Below are positions 35,985-47,560 of a stretch of 64,000 nucleotides of DNA, piece by piece; the stretch's first letter is position 1, and every line of letters starts with the position of its first letter. The stretch spans positions 20,365,135 to 20,429,134 of the forward strand of contig NC_135255.1 of NCBI RefSeq assembly GCF_964204865.1. Reading direction: 5' to 3'. Made by a program: the position numbers and the translations under genes. The DNA is from Styela clava (taxonomy: Eukaryota; Chordata; Ascidiacea; Stolidobranchia; Styelidae). The notes beneath the pieces are model-generated. The model made no database searches. It was not told the DNA's origin and saw only the letters and a program-made list of their open reading frames with translations.

Positions 35985-37800
35985 TTAGGAGGCAGGAGGT
36001 ATAATTAAGATTTGAATTTAGTAAAAATCTTCGTTTTACGTCATTGGAACTGAACTTGAAGCTGTCACAAAAATTTAGAGAATGTATACCATTGCAGAAG
36101 CAACAACGTTTTTGCGGTTGATCGAACGGGTGATTTGAACGACCTGATGAAGGGTAGTCAAATTTTCTCATTGAGAGTGACGGACCGCGATCGTCTCGAA
36201 TTATTTTAGTTGTGGAAACATTGCATGCAAATGGGTTTTCTAGTTCCTCGCACCGTTCCCACAACCACTGTTCAAAGTCAAGTAAACTTGGCATTTCGTC
36301 CGCTCGAATAATATCCGTCACAAACTTATTCTAGTTCGAGGCCAGCTCCGCCGGAATCCGCATTGCTGTCTTTCTAACATTTTCAATACTATACAAATCT
36401 GCAAGCAATTGCATTTTCTTCAGATTGATTACAACGTCGCGAACTTGAGAGTGAAAATCGGAGATTTTGCGGCTATTGAATTCCGTCAGTCTTTTGCCAT
36501 CTACGACCTTTTCGATACAGGTCCGAGCGATCGTCACTGGTTGGCCGAACTTGTGTTTCAATTCCATCATCGCAACTATATAATTACTTCCCACCGTACC
36601 TAAGCCGTCGACATGCCGTTTTGCCACCCCCGTCAAGGACTCGACTAATCGAACCATACGCGAACCGTCGTCGTCGAGACAACTGTGTACACTATCAAAA
36701 AATAACTCAATAAAATTAGGCCATTCTAGGGGCGTTCCGCTGAAACTAGGAATCGTAATCGGTGATAAATGGTGCTGAGACGATATTCTAGAATTCAACT
36801 GTAATGACAACATAGTTTGTTCCTCTACTGACATATTAAAAGAATTAACAGCAAATTTACCAGGCTGGTCTGGTTCCAAGTGATCAATCCACGCGTCAAC
36901 TGCTTCATGCGGTGGTACATTCATTCTATTTGCAGGAGATGGGGGTATATAAGTTCGTGATGTCGTAAAGTGCAATTCTTTGGTCTTTTCTGAATTTGTT
37001 GTCACTTGACTCTTCGTCAAAACAAAAAAGTTCGCTGCACTTCGTCTGCGTGTTGACTCTAACGGATATTCAATATTGACGCCACGGAAGTTATCTTTAG
37101 GCATATTTTTGGTAGCCAATTCAGTCTTTTCTTGTTCAATTTCCCGCATAAGTTCGTCAGCTTGGCGACGTGTTAGATCTGCCATTTGTTCTTTTTCGTT
37201 TATGTCTCGACGTTTGATATCAAGGCGACGCTCTAGTGCTGATATTTTATTGCGAATGGTATCTTCTTCTGTGAGAAAGTCTCGTTTAGCCATATGTACA
37301 AGAGCATCGGCTCTCTCTACCTCTCGTTCTTGCTCAAGTTGCAATCGCTTCAGCGATTCAACACTGTACTTGCTTGCATCTGATTCGACAGACCCGTGAT
37401 CAGAAACTACCTCCTCGTCAAGATAAGAATTAAGTTTACTTTCAATTTGATCGATTTTTGATACAATCATTTGCATTCCAGTTTCATATTTCTTCAGAAC
37501 ATTTGGATTACGGGTAGTCGGAATGAGTTTATCCATGACTTGGTCATAAGCAATTCGTTTATTATGAAGTTCAATTTTTAGATTAGTAACGATAGAATTC
37601 TGAGCCTTTTCAGTAATCGATTTGGAAATTTTGTCGCACAAACCATTTAGTTCATTTTGTAGTCGGACTCTCTCGTGGCATAATACATTGCGTCCAATAG
37701 TTTCAGAGTTACCGTCGTCTGTTTCCGCGAGAGGAGCTGCGGGCGAAGAAGAAGCTTCTCGTCTATTCAAATCTTATATTGATTTATCTGCTTTGTTCAT
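35985..37800 (-). pseudogene. BEL/Pao-type Gag, truncated and with nonsense codons
   Basis: The minus-strand frame from ATG 37800 is stopped after eight codons by TAA (37776-37774). It then stays open to an in-frame TAG (36333-36331), and continues in the same frame to the palindromic block. A long coiled-coil, charged N-terminal half leads into a DUF1759-like core: IPSFSGTPLEWPNFIELFFD, then LVESLTGVAKRHVDGL and LKHKFGQP. After the TAG a single zinc finger, CCFCNGIHSLNFC, is visible, as in BEL/Pao Gag. Protease, RT and integrase are absent because the copy is cut at about 35985. Family assignment is from remembered motifs. Confidence 0.8.
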
Positions 37801-37849
37801 CGTCGTCGCAAGGAGTTTGTTCAACTTTGTCACTTTTGGGACCCGGAAA

Positions 37850-38443
37850 TGATAAGTCGATTTGCCAGACTCGTTTTATTGAAAGTATTCAAAACGGTTG
37901 ACTAAAATATGAATGAAAAATTAGCACCAAATAAATCAAAGACGAATAATACAGAATATAAGGCTAATACTTACACAAAACAACTCCATATAACAGCATA
38001 GTCCCAAAATGACAGATATACAACCAAGATAAAACAATAACTATTAATGCAATACAACACGAGCTGTAAACATGTAAATATAATGTTATATCGAACGATC
38101 CGAAATACAGTACAAAGGACGATATAAACGGAGACTACTAAATGAATTCAAACCACAACGCTATGAGGGCAATGTAATCTTAAACTGCCATAACAAGAAA
38201 TAAAATCCTAAACTGCTACCACCGGAAATGTAATCCTAAATATCCTATTGAGCCTAGAGGTACGATGATAAACCTAATAAGTAAAATGATAACACGTGAA
38301 AGAGCAAAATGCGACACGGCGAATGCAAGAAAACAATACAGTAATGATGACGGCGACGAGATAGCGATAATCATCACGATGACGATATACAATTGAACGA
38401 GCCCGAACTAAACTAAAACTTAGGACCACGCGGACTGCCGACA
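37850..38443 (-). repeat. Candidate 5' LTR of the BEL/Pao remnant
   Basis: Reading on the minus strand, the stretch begins TGTCGGCAGTCC at 38443 and ends CGACTTATCA at 37850. It fills the space between the gag leader and the resumed gene C/D-type flank at 38448. A second LTR for comparison is missing, so the limits are inferred. Confidence 0.45.
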
Positions 38444-38447
38444 CAGC

Positions 38448-39560
38448 GCTCTCAAAACATGTATCAGGAATTATATTCTAATTTGAACATGGAAACTTTG
38501 AAGCCCCTGAGAGCATTTGTTAAGGCATTGAAATCATGTACAAAGGCTCAATTAGTTTTGCTTTAAAATTTGTTGCATAATATGAGATGAGGCACACTCC
38601 CACGGGTTGCGAAATTGAATCCAATATTGAAGGCCAATAATTGATTTAGTATAAATTTTTATATGTGGCCCTCAGTTGAGCACCTTTGCACACATGAATC
38701 TTCTGCAAATTACAAATGACGTCAAATAACAATGTTTCTTTTTTTAATGTAATAACCGCGTGGGAAACGAATGATATCCTGACATAACATAGCTTGATTT
38801 TAGCTTTATAGCTTGATGGTTGACATCAGTTGCGTGTGTGGGAAGCAAATATGATTTTGAGCTGACACGAACCTGCCATAAAGACTAATGTTTATTCGGA
38901 GTTGTGCATGTCGATTGTTAAAGATATTGAGTTCTCGAAGCAGTAGAAAAATGAGTTGCGAACGTTACAGAATAGTCAGCATCGGCACATTGGTTACGTT
39001 TAGGGCTGGGAATGGTTAACCGATTTTAGATGATTGACGGTTACGATTTATTTTACCCGTTGACTGACGTCTCAGGTACAAATCATCTTTATAATGTACA
39101 ATTTTTTCAAAAATGATTACGTCATCGCAAATTTATGTCCTGGGGCTTTTAATTCAAAAGAATATCACTAACTGAATTGGTAAGGACCCAAAAAATGTGA
39201 AAAATAATTGAAGTACCAGATTGCTAATTATGAAAATTTGACAATGATAAATTTAGAATCCGTTTTCGGTCGAAATATATTTTTCACGATTTAATTGCAA
39301 AGTATATTTAATGTCATCCAACAAGTGCGCAGATGATGCCGGTTAACCGTTAAAGTGTTTTCCCTGAAATTCCCAGCCCTAGTTACATTACTTTGTAACA
39401 CGCTGGACGAGTTCTAGCTTGATATAGGGTTAACTGTATTCGTTCTGAAATTGCGCAAATGCCAGCGAAACAAGAAACAGCTTCAGATCAAACTATAAAG
39501 TGAATCAAAACGATGAGTTCAATGTCATATTACTGAACATTTATTTCCACGCAACGCTAA
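38448..39560. repeat. Third copy of the C/D-type gene 3' flank
   Basis: Similar to 16915-17640 and to the end of the gene C flank; shared blocks include GACGTCAAATAACA near 38718 and CTCGAAGCAGTAGAAAAATG at 38934. It is broken by a small hAT element (39001-39381). It is the only sign downstream of the orphan leader exon that a C/D-like gene existed here. Confidence 0.75.
39001..39381. mobile_element. hAT-like MITE, 381 bp
   Basis: The ends TAGGGCTGGGAAT and ATTCCCAGCCCTA are inverted repeats and fit hAT termini. The flanks are GTTACGTT (38993-39000) and GTTACATT (39382-39389). The paralogous site near 17480 lacks the insert. Confidence 0.85.
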
Positions 39561-39575
39561 ACTTATCTACTATCG

Positions 39576-39887
39576 CAGGGGTGATAATATTAAAGGAAAG
39601 TCAGATACGAATAACAGTGTTAAACTGCGGGCCGCATCATTATTTAACATAAGCATTTTAAGAGTTGCAGGCACGAAAATTTTGATATTATGACATGCAG
39701 TGCTCTTTTCGTACAAGCTCAGGTATAGGACCCAGATATTGACGTTGCACGCAAAGAGATTGAAATTACTTGTACGCACTAGATTAGACTAAATTAAAAC
39801 TCGTTTTTCCATTTCACCATTCAAAATTGACATAATTTACCTCTGTGGGTCGCATTTGGCACGCGAGGCGCAAGTTGCACACCCCTG
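39576..39887. mobile_element. hAT-like MITE, 312 bp
   Basis: The ends are CAGGGGTG and CACCCCTG; the flanks TACTATCG and TGCTATTG agree at 6 of 8 positions. It contains a GGGTCGCATTTGGCACGCGA-type inner end. No ORF. Confidence 0.6.
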
Positions 39888-40404
39888 TGCTATTGCACTG
39901 AGAGATGTATGGGTGTGCAATCGGGTTTGGCATGCTTTCACTAGCGTCGGAGTCGTCTTAATTAATAAGTTTTCGACAAACGTTTTTTGTCCGAAATACA
40001 TAAAAATATGCCACTAAAATGATAAGTTGTTACAACGCTAACTAATTAATTACCAGGGGTTGGCGATCCGTAGGTTGTGTTTGTACGTTTCACGGGCGAA
40101 GTGAATACCACGGCAACAAACATTGCATGGGGAATTCGTTTTTTCATTATCTCGGTCGTATATACCTTACTATTGTTGTACATATCATTTTACATATATT
40201 GCTACATATCAAGCATGCAAACGTTGTAAGCCTTGTGCTACTGGGCGTACGATTGCATAAAACACTTTTTCCATTCTGATCAAAATAAATCTTGGCAAAT
40301 ATTTCAACAAGCCCTCAAATTTTTGATAAACACATTCATTAAAAACTTCTTCCTTGGACAGCTTCGTCACATAGGCTTTATCATAAGATTTAAAAGACGG
40401 ATTG
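39888..40404. other. Upstream region of gene G
   Basis: AT-rich DNA without a recognised exon. The GACGAAAAAGATTAGTCTA-type leader found at genes D and F is not obvious here. Confidence 0.4.
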
Positions 40405-43400
40405 ATGATGATAGGTCAAACTAGCAAATACGCAGTATTCTTTTCTATATTCATGGGTGAGTTCATTGTTTATCAATAATTTTGGTCTTGTTTTAATTTA
40501 GTATCGATGTTCGAAAAAAGATTTGCAATAGGCTTTTGACTAGAATCCCTCCATTTTTCTTGCTCCTATATCTCACGTACTATGAGTTTGGATATAAAAT
40601 GTCGAATTATATTCAATACAAATTCTGGTTCTATTTTAGGTTCCCTGAAACTGTCGAATAGTCAATGTAGTAATTCTACGCTGGTCATAAACGATGGGAG
40701 CGGGACAATCAAATCTCCAAACTTCGAAAATGAATACGGGATATCAGCTAATTGTTCCTGGGTGTTCCTACAACCTAGTGATGGCAAAACTTATAGGCTT
40801 GATTTCACAATTGTATATCAACGACTTTATTTCGTGATAAACTCCGTAAAAGTGTGCTCGGGATCTTATGAATTGATAATAAACAATGGTGAGTGAGTTC
40901 ATGAAGTTTGCGTTTTATAGTCAAAAGAAAAGTTTCATGTTAATCCAGATTTGGAAGTTTATAATTCTAAATCCCGACTGGTACGGCTTCAGTATCATTA
41001 ACGAATTGTAAATCTAGTTTTAATAAAATAAAAAACCCTAAAGCAAACACTAATATTGGTATTCATAATTGTTGAATTACTCATTAATCTTTTTAAATCG
41101 GGTTTAACTTTTCTGCTAAAACCTGTTTCAATCATTTATTGAACATCGTACTCTACAACTACACCATAGGTTCTCAAAGTGCTCCGTACGGAGCCGCAGG
41201 GCTCCGCGGGAGGAACCTAGGGGCTCCGCGAGCTATTCTATTACTTTTCAAAACACTGACTTTGCTAATTTTGTAATTGTTCAAAGAAGCAATAACAGCT
41301 TTAATAAAATTTGACAACAATATAGCCTCGAAATATGGCAAAGAAGCGAAATTCAGAAATGACATTATTTATAGAAAGGAGCGCAGCCAGGATTCTTAAG
41401 AGGCAGAGGGGTTGAAGTCAAAATTGGATTCAAAAATTTTCGCGCAACGTTCTTCGGGATCAAAAAAAAAACTTTTCCAGCGGATAACGAGATTTTCGTT
41501 GCGTAAAATATTTAATCCATGACCATTGCGAGCAACATTTAAAATGTCTTGTCATAATAATTTAATTGTGCTTATCGTTACTCATATTTGACTATTAGGA
41601 TTACTAAAATAAAGAAATACTATTCTAAACTAACATAAAAAACGTGATAAACTGCCAACAATGAATAAATTGGAATCGTATTTTTGCGATCTTGGGATTA
41701 GTCAAATTTGATTTGTTCTTTCGCACTCGAGATTATTTTTAAGCAAGATATCGCCGTTACAAAAAGCCCTAGGTTGACGTTAAAACTTAAAAAGTACAAT
41801 TTACAATTGGGCAATCTATGACCGATGCGAGTATGTTTAAAATGACTCGTTCATTGGGTTAATTGTGTTCAATGTAATAAATCATTACTTCTCAAATTAC
41901 CACGGCAATCCGCGGACATGAAATGAGAAACAAAGTTAAGTGAACGAAGTTCTTATGGACTACCGTATAAAATCTAAACACAGAAATCAAATAAAACCTA
42001 ACATAACACCAAATTTTGGGATTTACAATGTCTAAAAAAGCTTTAATCTGTCGTGAATCTGTTGAAACAAAACATATAGTTTTATCCTCCGTTTTAAGTT
42101 TTAGTTTTAATATTTCATAATGCCGCTTTTCAATCAAAGAATTCGAGTTGCGGATTTACCTCTTTATTAAATATTTTAGCCTCTCATCGCCGATCAAGCA
42201 ATGACTATAATATGGTAACGATGTTTTCACATTGAACTCATACCTCCCACGAGAACAAAAGAGCAATTATCGTCGTCATTGTGGAACAATACATGTATAT
42301 GCCGTAGGAAATTTTTGATTCAGGGAGAATAAACACCGACGTAAAGATGTTAAGGTTTAAAAGAAACACGCCACGCTGACGAAAATAATCGGCGATTGGA
42401 ACAAAATGCAATCGCGCACGTTATTAGCGACCTTTCAAGCCTTTTGAAAATATCAAAAGGGACAAGATTCGACCCCTAATTTATTGATATGTTCGTCAAG
42501 TGTCAAATTTACAGCCTTACCTATACAATTTATCTGTAAAATTTAGATTTATTAACCCCATTAAAAAAAGTTTAGCTTTTAAATTCGTAAAGTACCTTTA
42601 ATTTACTCAGGAATATTAATCGGAAAGTAACAATTTTAAAATTTAAAGTTTGAGAAACCCTGCTCTACACGACAAAATTTCAACATTACATTCAGTTAAT
42701 AAACTCATATAATAAATTGATCAGTTACAGAAAAATGTGATCGTTATCTCAATACTGAGCGTGGATCATGGATTTCAAAGTCATTTTTTGATTCCGGTAC
42801 TTGCGTTCCGTTCGATGTTCCACAAAAGAGCGGTAGCTTGAGTGACAGTGTTTTGGTACAATACGTATCGGATGGAAGAAAGCACATTGTGGAGGGGTCC
42901 ACGACTAACTTCGGGTCAAATATGGGATTTCAGATTGATTATAAATACGTAGAATGTGTGGAAAGTAAGTATGGCATGGGATTAGTTCAAATGTATTTCA
43001 GTAAAAAACGTGAAAGTAGACAAAAAGTAAAATTACGAAGAGTCTGCCAAGCGTAATAGGCTGGCTACCCTTTCAACTCATTTCTATCTCTAATAATATG
43101 CTATGTTGGTGCAAAAGATTTGCATGAACGGATTGCTTAAATTGGAAATATACTTTAAAGAAATATCGTTTATTGTCCCAGAAACGACTACAGCGAAGGC
43201 ACCCACCGCGACTCTGTCAGATGGAGAAACTACGACGGTCGTCTTTCCCAACACAGGTGACTTTATTGTTATGCCATTGAACATTAAGTACGATCCGACA
43301 ACTTTGAATTTTTTGTCTACAAAACTACGATGATTACGTTTAGTCCGTAGTGTATATTTACCCTTAATTATGAAAGGAAGGCATATATACCGATGGAGTC

Positions 43401-45501
43401 CAAGTGTAAAACTACAGTTATAAGGATGGAAATTGGCGCTGCTTCTCTAAAAATACGATGTACATGAAATATTTACTTGAGTCATAATTCGTGAGTATGC
43501 TTCGTTCCTTTAGAAGCAAAGACGCAACACCATTCGACAATTATATCCGAAGGAAGCTCATACACACACCATCCAAACGACGATATTTATGGTACGAATC
43601 TTATACCTGTTTTTGCAAAATATGCAACAAGGGAGACCGTATTGGTAAAAGTAACCACACTGCCGAAAGGCAAATATAAATCCAATTCCTAATCGTAATC
43701 ATGGAAAATAGTAGAGGGACAGCTATGCTTACCGAAACGTATTGTAAAATGCAATGCAAATGTCTTTACTAACTCCCGACGGTCTCATGAAGTAATATTT
43801 CGATGAAAAAATAAAATAATTGAATAAATCACAAATTAGTGAAATAGAACTGGCAATTACACGATGTTAACTATGCTTCTGACGTTCTCTACACTTGATA
43901 GCAATAAATTTTAAGCAATAAAGCTGATTATGCTTTTCAGCATTTTGAGGTTATGCAAACAACAAACATTCGTGGATCCCGAAAAGCTACGGCATGAGGC
44001 ATGAGTCGACAGTTACTATTTTTACCAACACAATCATCCTCTAAAGATATCACACTCTTCATTTACAGACATCGAGAAACTAAACACTACGACATCAGTT
44101 GTATCGGGAGAGACCAATGCGAATGGAATAAGCGACACTGCCAAACTTTTTCTCGTTTCTATCCCAGGATTTATTGGCATCATATTACTCGTGGCGACTG
44201 CAATCGTATTCTGCAGGAAGAGAGGGTAATTAAATCCTACTAACTACTTTTTTGATTAGCCATAAATTATTTGTCTTGGTTATAAACGTATAGAAATGCC
44301 TACGAGTCAACACTTGGCACAAAGAGACTCAAGTCCAACGAATATCTTACTTGAACGAAATGGTCAACTGATCGTTGGCTAGGTTGCGTCAACCATGTAC
44401 AGTAGTTGGTCAAAGTTTTCGTATTCAACTGTACTCCATCCAGCAACACTTTTTAGTTCTAAAATTGTAGCTTTCTAATCTTAGTATCGCGATTGCTTGT
44501 ATAGAGTCTAAAATACTTTCAGCGCCTCAATTCATCCAATATAACATTTTATGATAGCGTTGTATGAGCCAAAGCTAAACTCGAATACCGTTATATTGGA
44601 AATAAGAAAATATACGTGATGAATATCATCGTGATGATATAAGAATATTTATTAACAGGGACAAACCTCAAGATGGAAAAAATGTGGAACAAGAAAATGT
44701 AGGCGGAAATAAGATGGAAAATGCCGAATCTCCGATCCAAGAACCGGATCACGACACTGCTTCAGGTAAGTACTTCTTTGGTAGATCGCGATACGAGAAC
44801 ACATCCCGGGTTGACTAAAATCTTATTATCTAAAATTTTCTCTTTAATTTCAAAAACGTTTCACTCTCGAAAGGAAGCACTTAGTACAAAAACTAAGCTT
44901 TATAAGCCTTGAACAATAGGAATTCTTGCGGAAACGATAGTGTACGATTGTTTTGATTAATAAAAAAAGTTTTGTCAAGCTGCAAAGCCATAAAAACTTG
45001 CCTAAAAACAGGAACAGTTCAAATCAAAGCCAAATTAAATATCAATATTTATTTCAGTCGAACGTGATGAACCGACAACTTCAGCAATTCAAGATGAGGA
45101 AACTCCGTATACATTTATGTATTCTGCTCTTGCACGAAAAGACAATGAAGGCGATAAAAAAGAAACTTTAAGTGGTAATTGAATATTTTGATTACAGAAA
45201 CATTTCTAGCAAGAAAGAGTGCAAATAAACATGCAAGTGGAGTAAACGGGTGCTTTCACGTGTCATGACCTATTCTATATTTTTTAAAAACCTTTGGCTA
45301 GGCCAATATCACAAAAAAAATATGCTAAATGGTGTCAACGTAATATATATTTTTCAGCATTATTTTGAATTGATTCAAAAATTGTTTATTTTAAATGAAA
45401 ATATAACTTCAGCAATTGAAGATGACGAGCATAAATACGACATGTATTCAGCCGTTGTACGAAAGACTGAAGGAGGCGACAAAGAGACGATGCATGTGTG
45501 A
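40405..45501 (+). CDS. CUB-domain type I receptor G, divergent, ITIM-like tail (about 385 aa)
   Basis: Nine exons join by phase into 1,158 nt: 40405-40456, 40640-40888, 42731-42964, 43182-43256, 43514-43591, 44069-44225, 44659-44765, 45058-45174 and 45413-45501 (TGA 45499-45501). The leader exon (MMIGQTSKYAVFFSIFMG) is unrelated to that of the other genes. The CUB domain is diverged but keeps NSQC, SPNFENEYGISANCSW, YQRLYFV, VCSGSYELIIN, KCDRYL, YVSDGRKHIV and MGFQIDYKYVEC. Two Thr-rich stalk exons precede the membrane span (LFLVSIPGFIGIILLVATAIVF, then CRKRG). The tail shares the NVGGNKMENAESPIQEPD segment with gene E. It then has TPYTFMYSALARK, where Phe replaces the ITIM -2 residue, and KYDMYSAVVRK, ending ETMHV. 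The last exon uses the acceptor at 45412; a longer reading from 45357 is out of phase. Confidence 0.8.
41165..42662. mobile_element. hAT-like element in intron 2 of gene G, 1.5 kb
   Basis: The left end CATAGGTTCTCAAAG and right end TTTGAGAAACCCTG form an imperfect inverted repeat. Flanking AACTACAC and CTCTACAC agree at 6 of 8 bases. The interior (about 41500-42180) is related to the element at 18647-20790, for example a shared CCGCTTTTCAATCAAA block. No transposase was found. Confidence 0.65.
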
Positions 45502-46200
45502 TCACCCGACAGTTGTCCTACTCTCCTTACGATGACTGATTGTTCATGGTTTAGACATCTGCCTTGCTGTGCAGACCTTCATTTTCAAAATTTATTCCAA
45601 ACCCATAGTGGAATTGAGACGGGTACTGGGAATTAGTAAACACGTTTGCTTAATTGCTGTTTGTCTTTAGCAGTCGTGTTTATTTTGTAATTGCGATTGT
45701 TTTCTTTGTAATTAATTATTATCTTATCATTCATCAGCATATTATCGAAACTGTAATCTTATTATTTTAACTTTCTCTGCTTGGACTGGAACTTTTCTCA
45801 CATTTTAATACTAATATTTGTCTTGCTGCAATCGAACAAGTGTTTGTTTTTTTATAGATTCGAAAATTTCCCACAGAGCAGTAAAGTAAGCAGAATATGT
45901 TAGCGTAAATTCACATGAAAGTTTTGCATATCTTAACGGTCTTATGAGAAATAAACTAAGTCGTTTATGACGGCGAAATACAGTGACTTCTAAAGATGCA
46001 CACAATGAAATATAGTCATATATAGTTTCATACCTATTCTAACCCAGAAATATCATATTCACCTACCAGCACTATATTTCAAATCCCTACTTCGGGCGAA
46101 AAGTTTCAGTTCGAGCAAAACGTTGAAACGCACGGTGCCCCCATTAATAGACACATTAAACTAAGATGTACAGTAGAGTACGGTATACCACGCCTTAGAT
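45502..46200. other. 3' flank of gene G
   Basis: Noncoding; a diverged relative of the 3' flanks of units 1 and 2 and of gene E, with shared GATCACCCGACAGTTGTCC after the stop and the CTTTCTCTGCTTGG block. Confidence 0.7.
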
Positions 46201-47560
46201 CAGTGGTTCCCAGACTGTGGGTAGCGTGAAGATTTTCCGGGGTAGCCTAATTTCTGTCAAACATGCGCACAGAAGTGACTAGGATTTGCAAGGTAAAGAG
46301 TGAAATTTGTGCTGGTGGGCGGGTACTGTAAAAGTGCTTAACTTCGGCCATTTATTGTCCAAATAGCGCCAAAAATGCGCGGCAAAACTTTCATGTGGTA
46401 CGACAAGCACCGGTACCAGTAAATGTAATCAAGTGACAGTGTTACGAGCGCCAATACTACTTTTTTTTAAATAACTTTTTGGATTATGTTGCATCCGAGG
46501 GGACGCAAATAGGATATTTTGCCAGGTTGCGAGAGATTATGTTGATTTGTTATTTTGGGCTCTCCAGAAGTGTGTGAACCAACATGGCGCACAACCTGAA
46601 CATAGTATGTGAACCAGGTTAGGTTTGTCAGGTTGTGCGCCATCTTGGTGCAAATACTTCGGGAGCACCTTATTTTGTACCAGTGTAGCCAGCCGTTCGG
46701 TTATAAAATACACAAAGCAAAGTTGCTTCATTTGGCGATTGGCCCTTAACTGGATGTTTGACAAGTATGCTAGTGATTGCCTACGGTGGCCGAGTAATTA
46801 CACTTTAGGTTTCAATCAGTTGCGGAAGCGCTGAAAAGAAACGTGTCTAAAATATACGAGTAGGCTACATGTTTTTGTCCACATCGCCTCCACATAAAAG
46901 TGAACATTTTCGTATTGCAATATAACGTATTTAGACGTTTCATACATAATTTCGAAGCGTTCCGAGCCGTCACACAGAAAACCGCAACAAGTTCTAGGAT
47001 AATAAACGGCACTTGGAATATGTGATTCCGTACACGCTTTTTCCTATTTTACTTTCATGCTCTGTTTTACTTCCGAATTAAAGATTGATATGTTATCATT
47101 GAACTAAAAATAATAAAGACACTGTTGGAATATACTGGATAGGATTTCAAATTTATGTATATTTATAAGCAATCTTACTATTTCCAAAGTATCGCATGCT
47201 CCCTCACAATCTACCACATTTTATCAAGGCCGTCTATGTTTCGCTGAAGAACCGATATAATTCTGATCTAAGAGATTTTTACACCGTTGCTTTCATACGA
47301 TGCGTGTTATAAAATGTTCTGAGGTTTGCCGTTTTTCCGGCGCATTGCCGGATCGTTCATATATTTTTGGGCCAATGTTCATCGTCAACATCCGCTTGTA
47401 GCCGATATACACGTACATTGTTTCCATTGAGAAAATTAAACTGATATATATACACATTTTTGAGGTTGCTGAACGTTTCTAGTTGTTGGGTCGCGAGTAT
47501 CTGTAGGTTTTGATTTAATGAATATTGGGATCGCGAAAAAAAAAAGTTTAGGAACCACTG
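46201..47560. mobile_element. hAT-like element, 1.36 kb, with a nested MITE
   Basis: The ends CAGTGGTTCCCAGACT and AGTTTAGGAACCACTG are inverted repeats of the common hAT CAGTGGTTC type. No convincing 8-bp target duplication is seen. No intact transposase. The MITE at 46558-46669 lies inside it. Confidence 0.65.
46558..46669. mobile_element. Small MITE (GGTGCTCCCGAAG family), 112 bp
   Basis: Foldback sequence with ends GGCTCTCCAGAAG and CTTCGGGAGCACC. An exact 8-bp duplication TTATTTTG occurs on both sides (46550-46557 and 46670-46677). Same family as 59036-59272. Confidence 0.85.

Noticed and set aside
36409-37852. Plus-strand ORFs at 36409-36603, 37076-37399 and 37622-37852
   Set aside because: They are antisense shadows of the BEL/Pao gag frame.
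45357-45412. Longer form of the last gene G exon starting at the acceptor after TTTTTCAG
   Set aside because: It enters in phase 0 while the preceding exon ends in phase 1. The acceptor at 45412 restores the frame and matches the paralogues.
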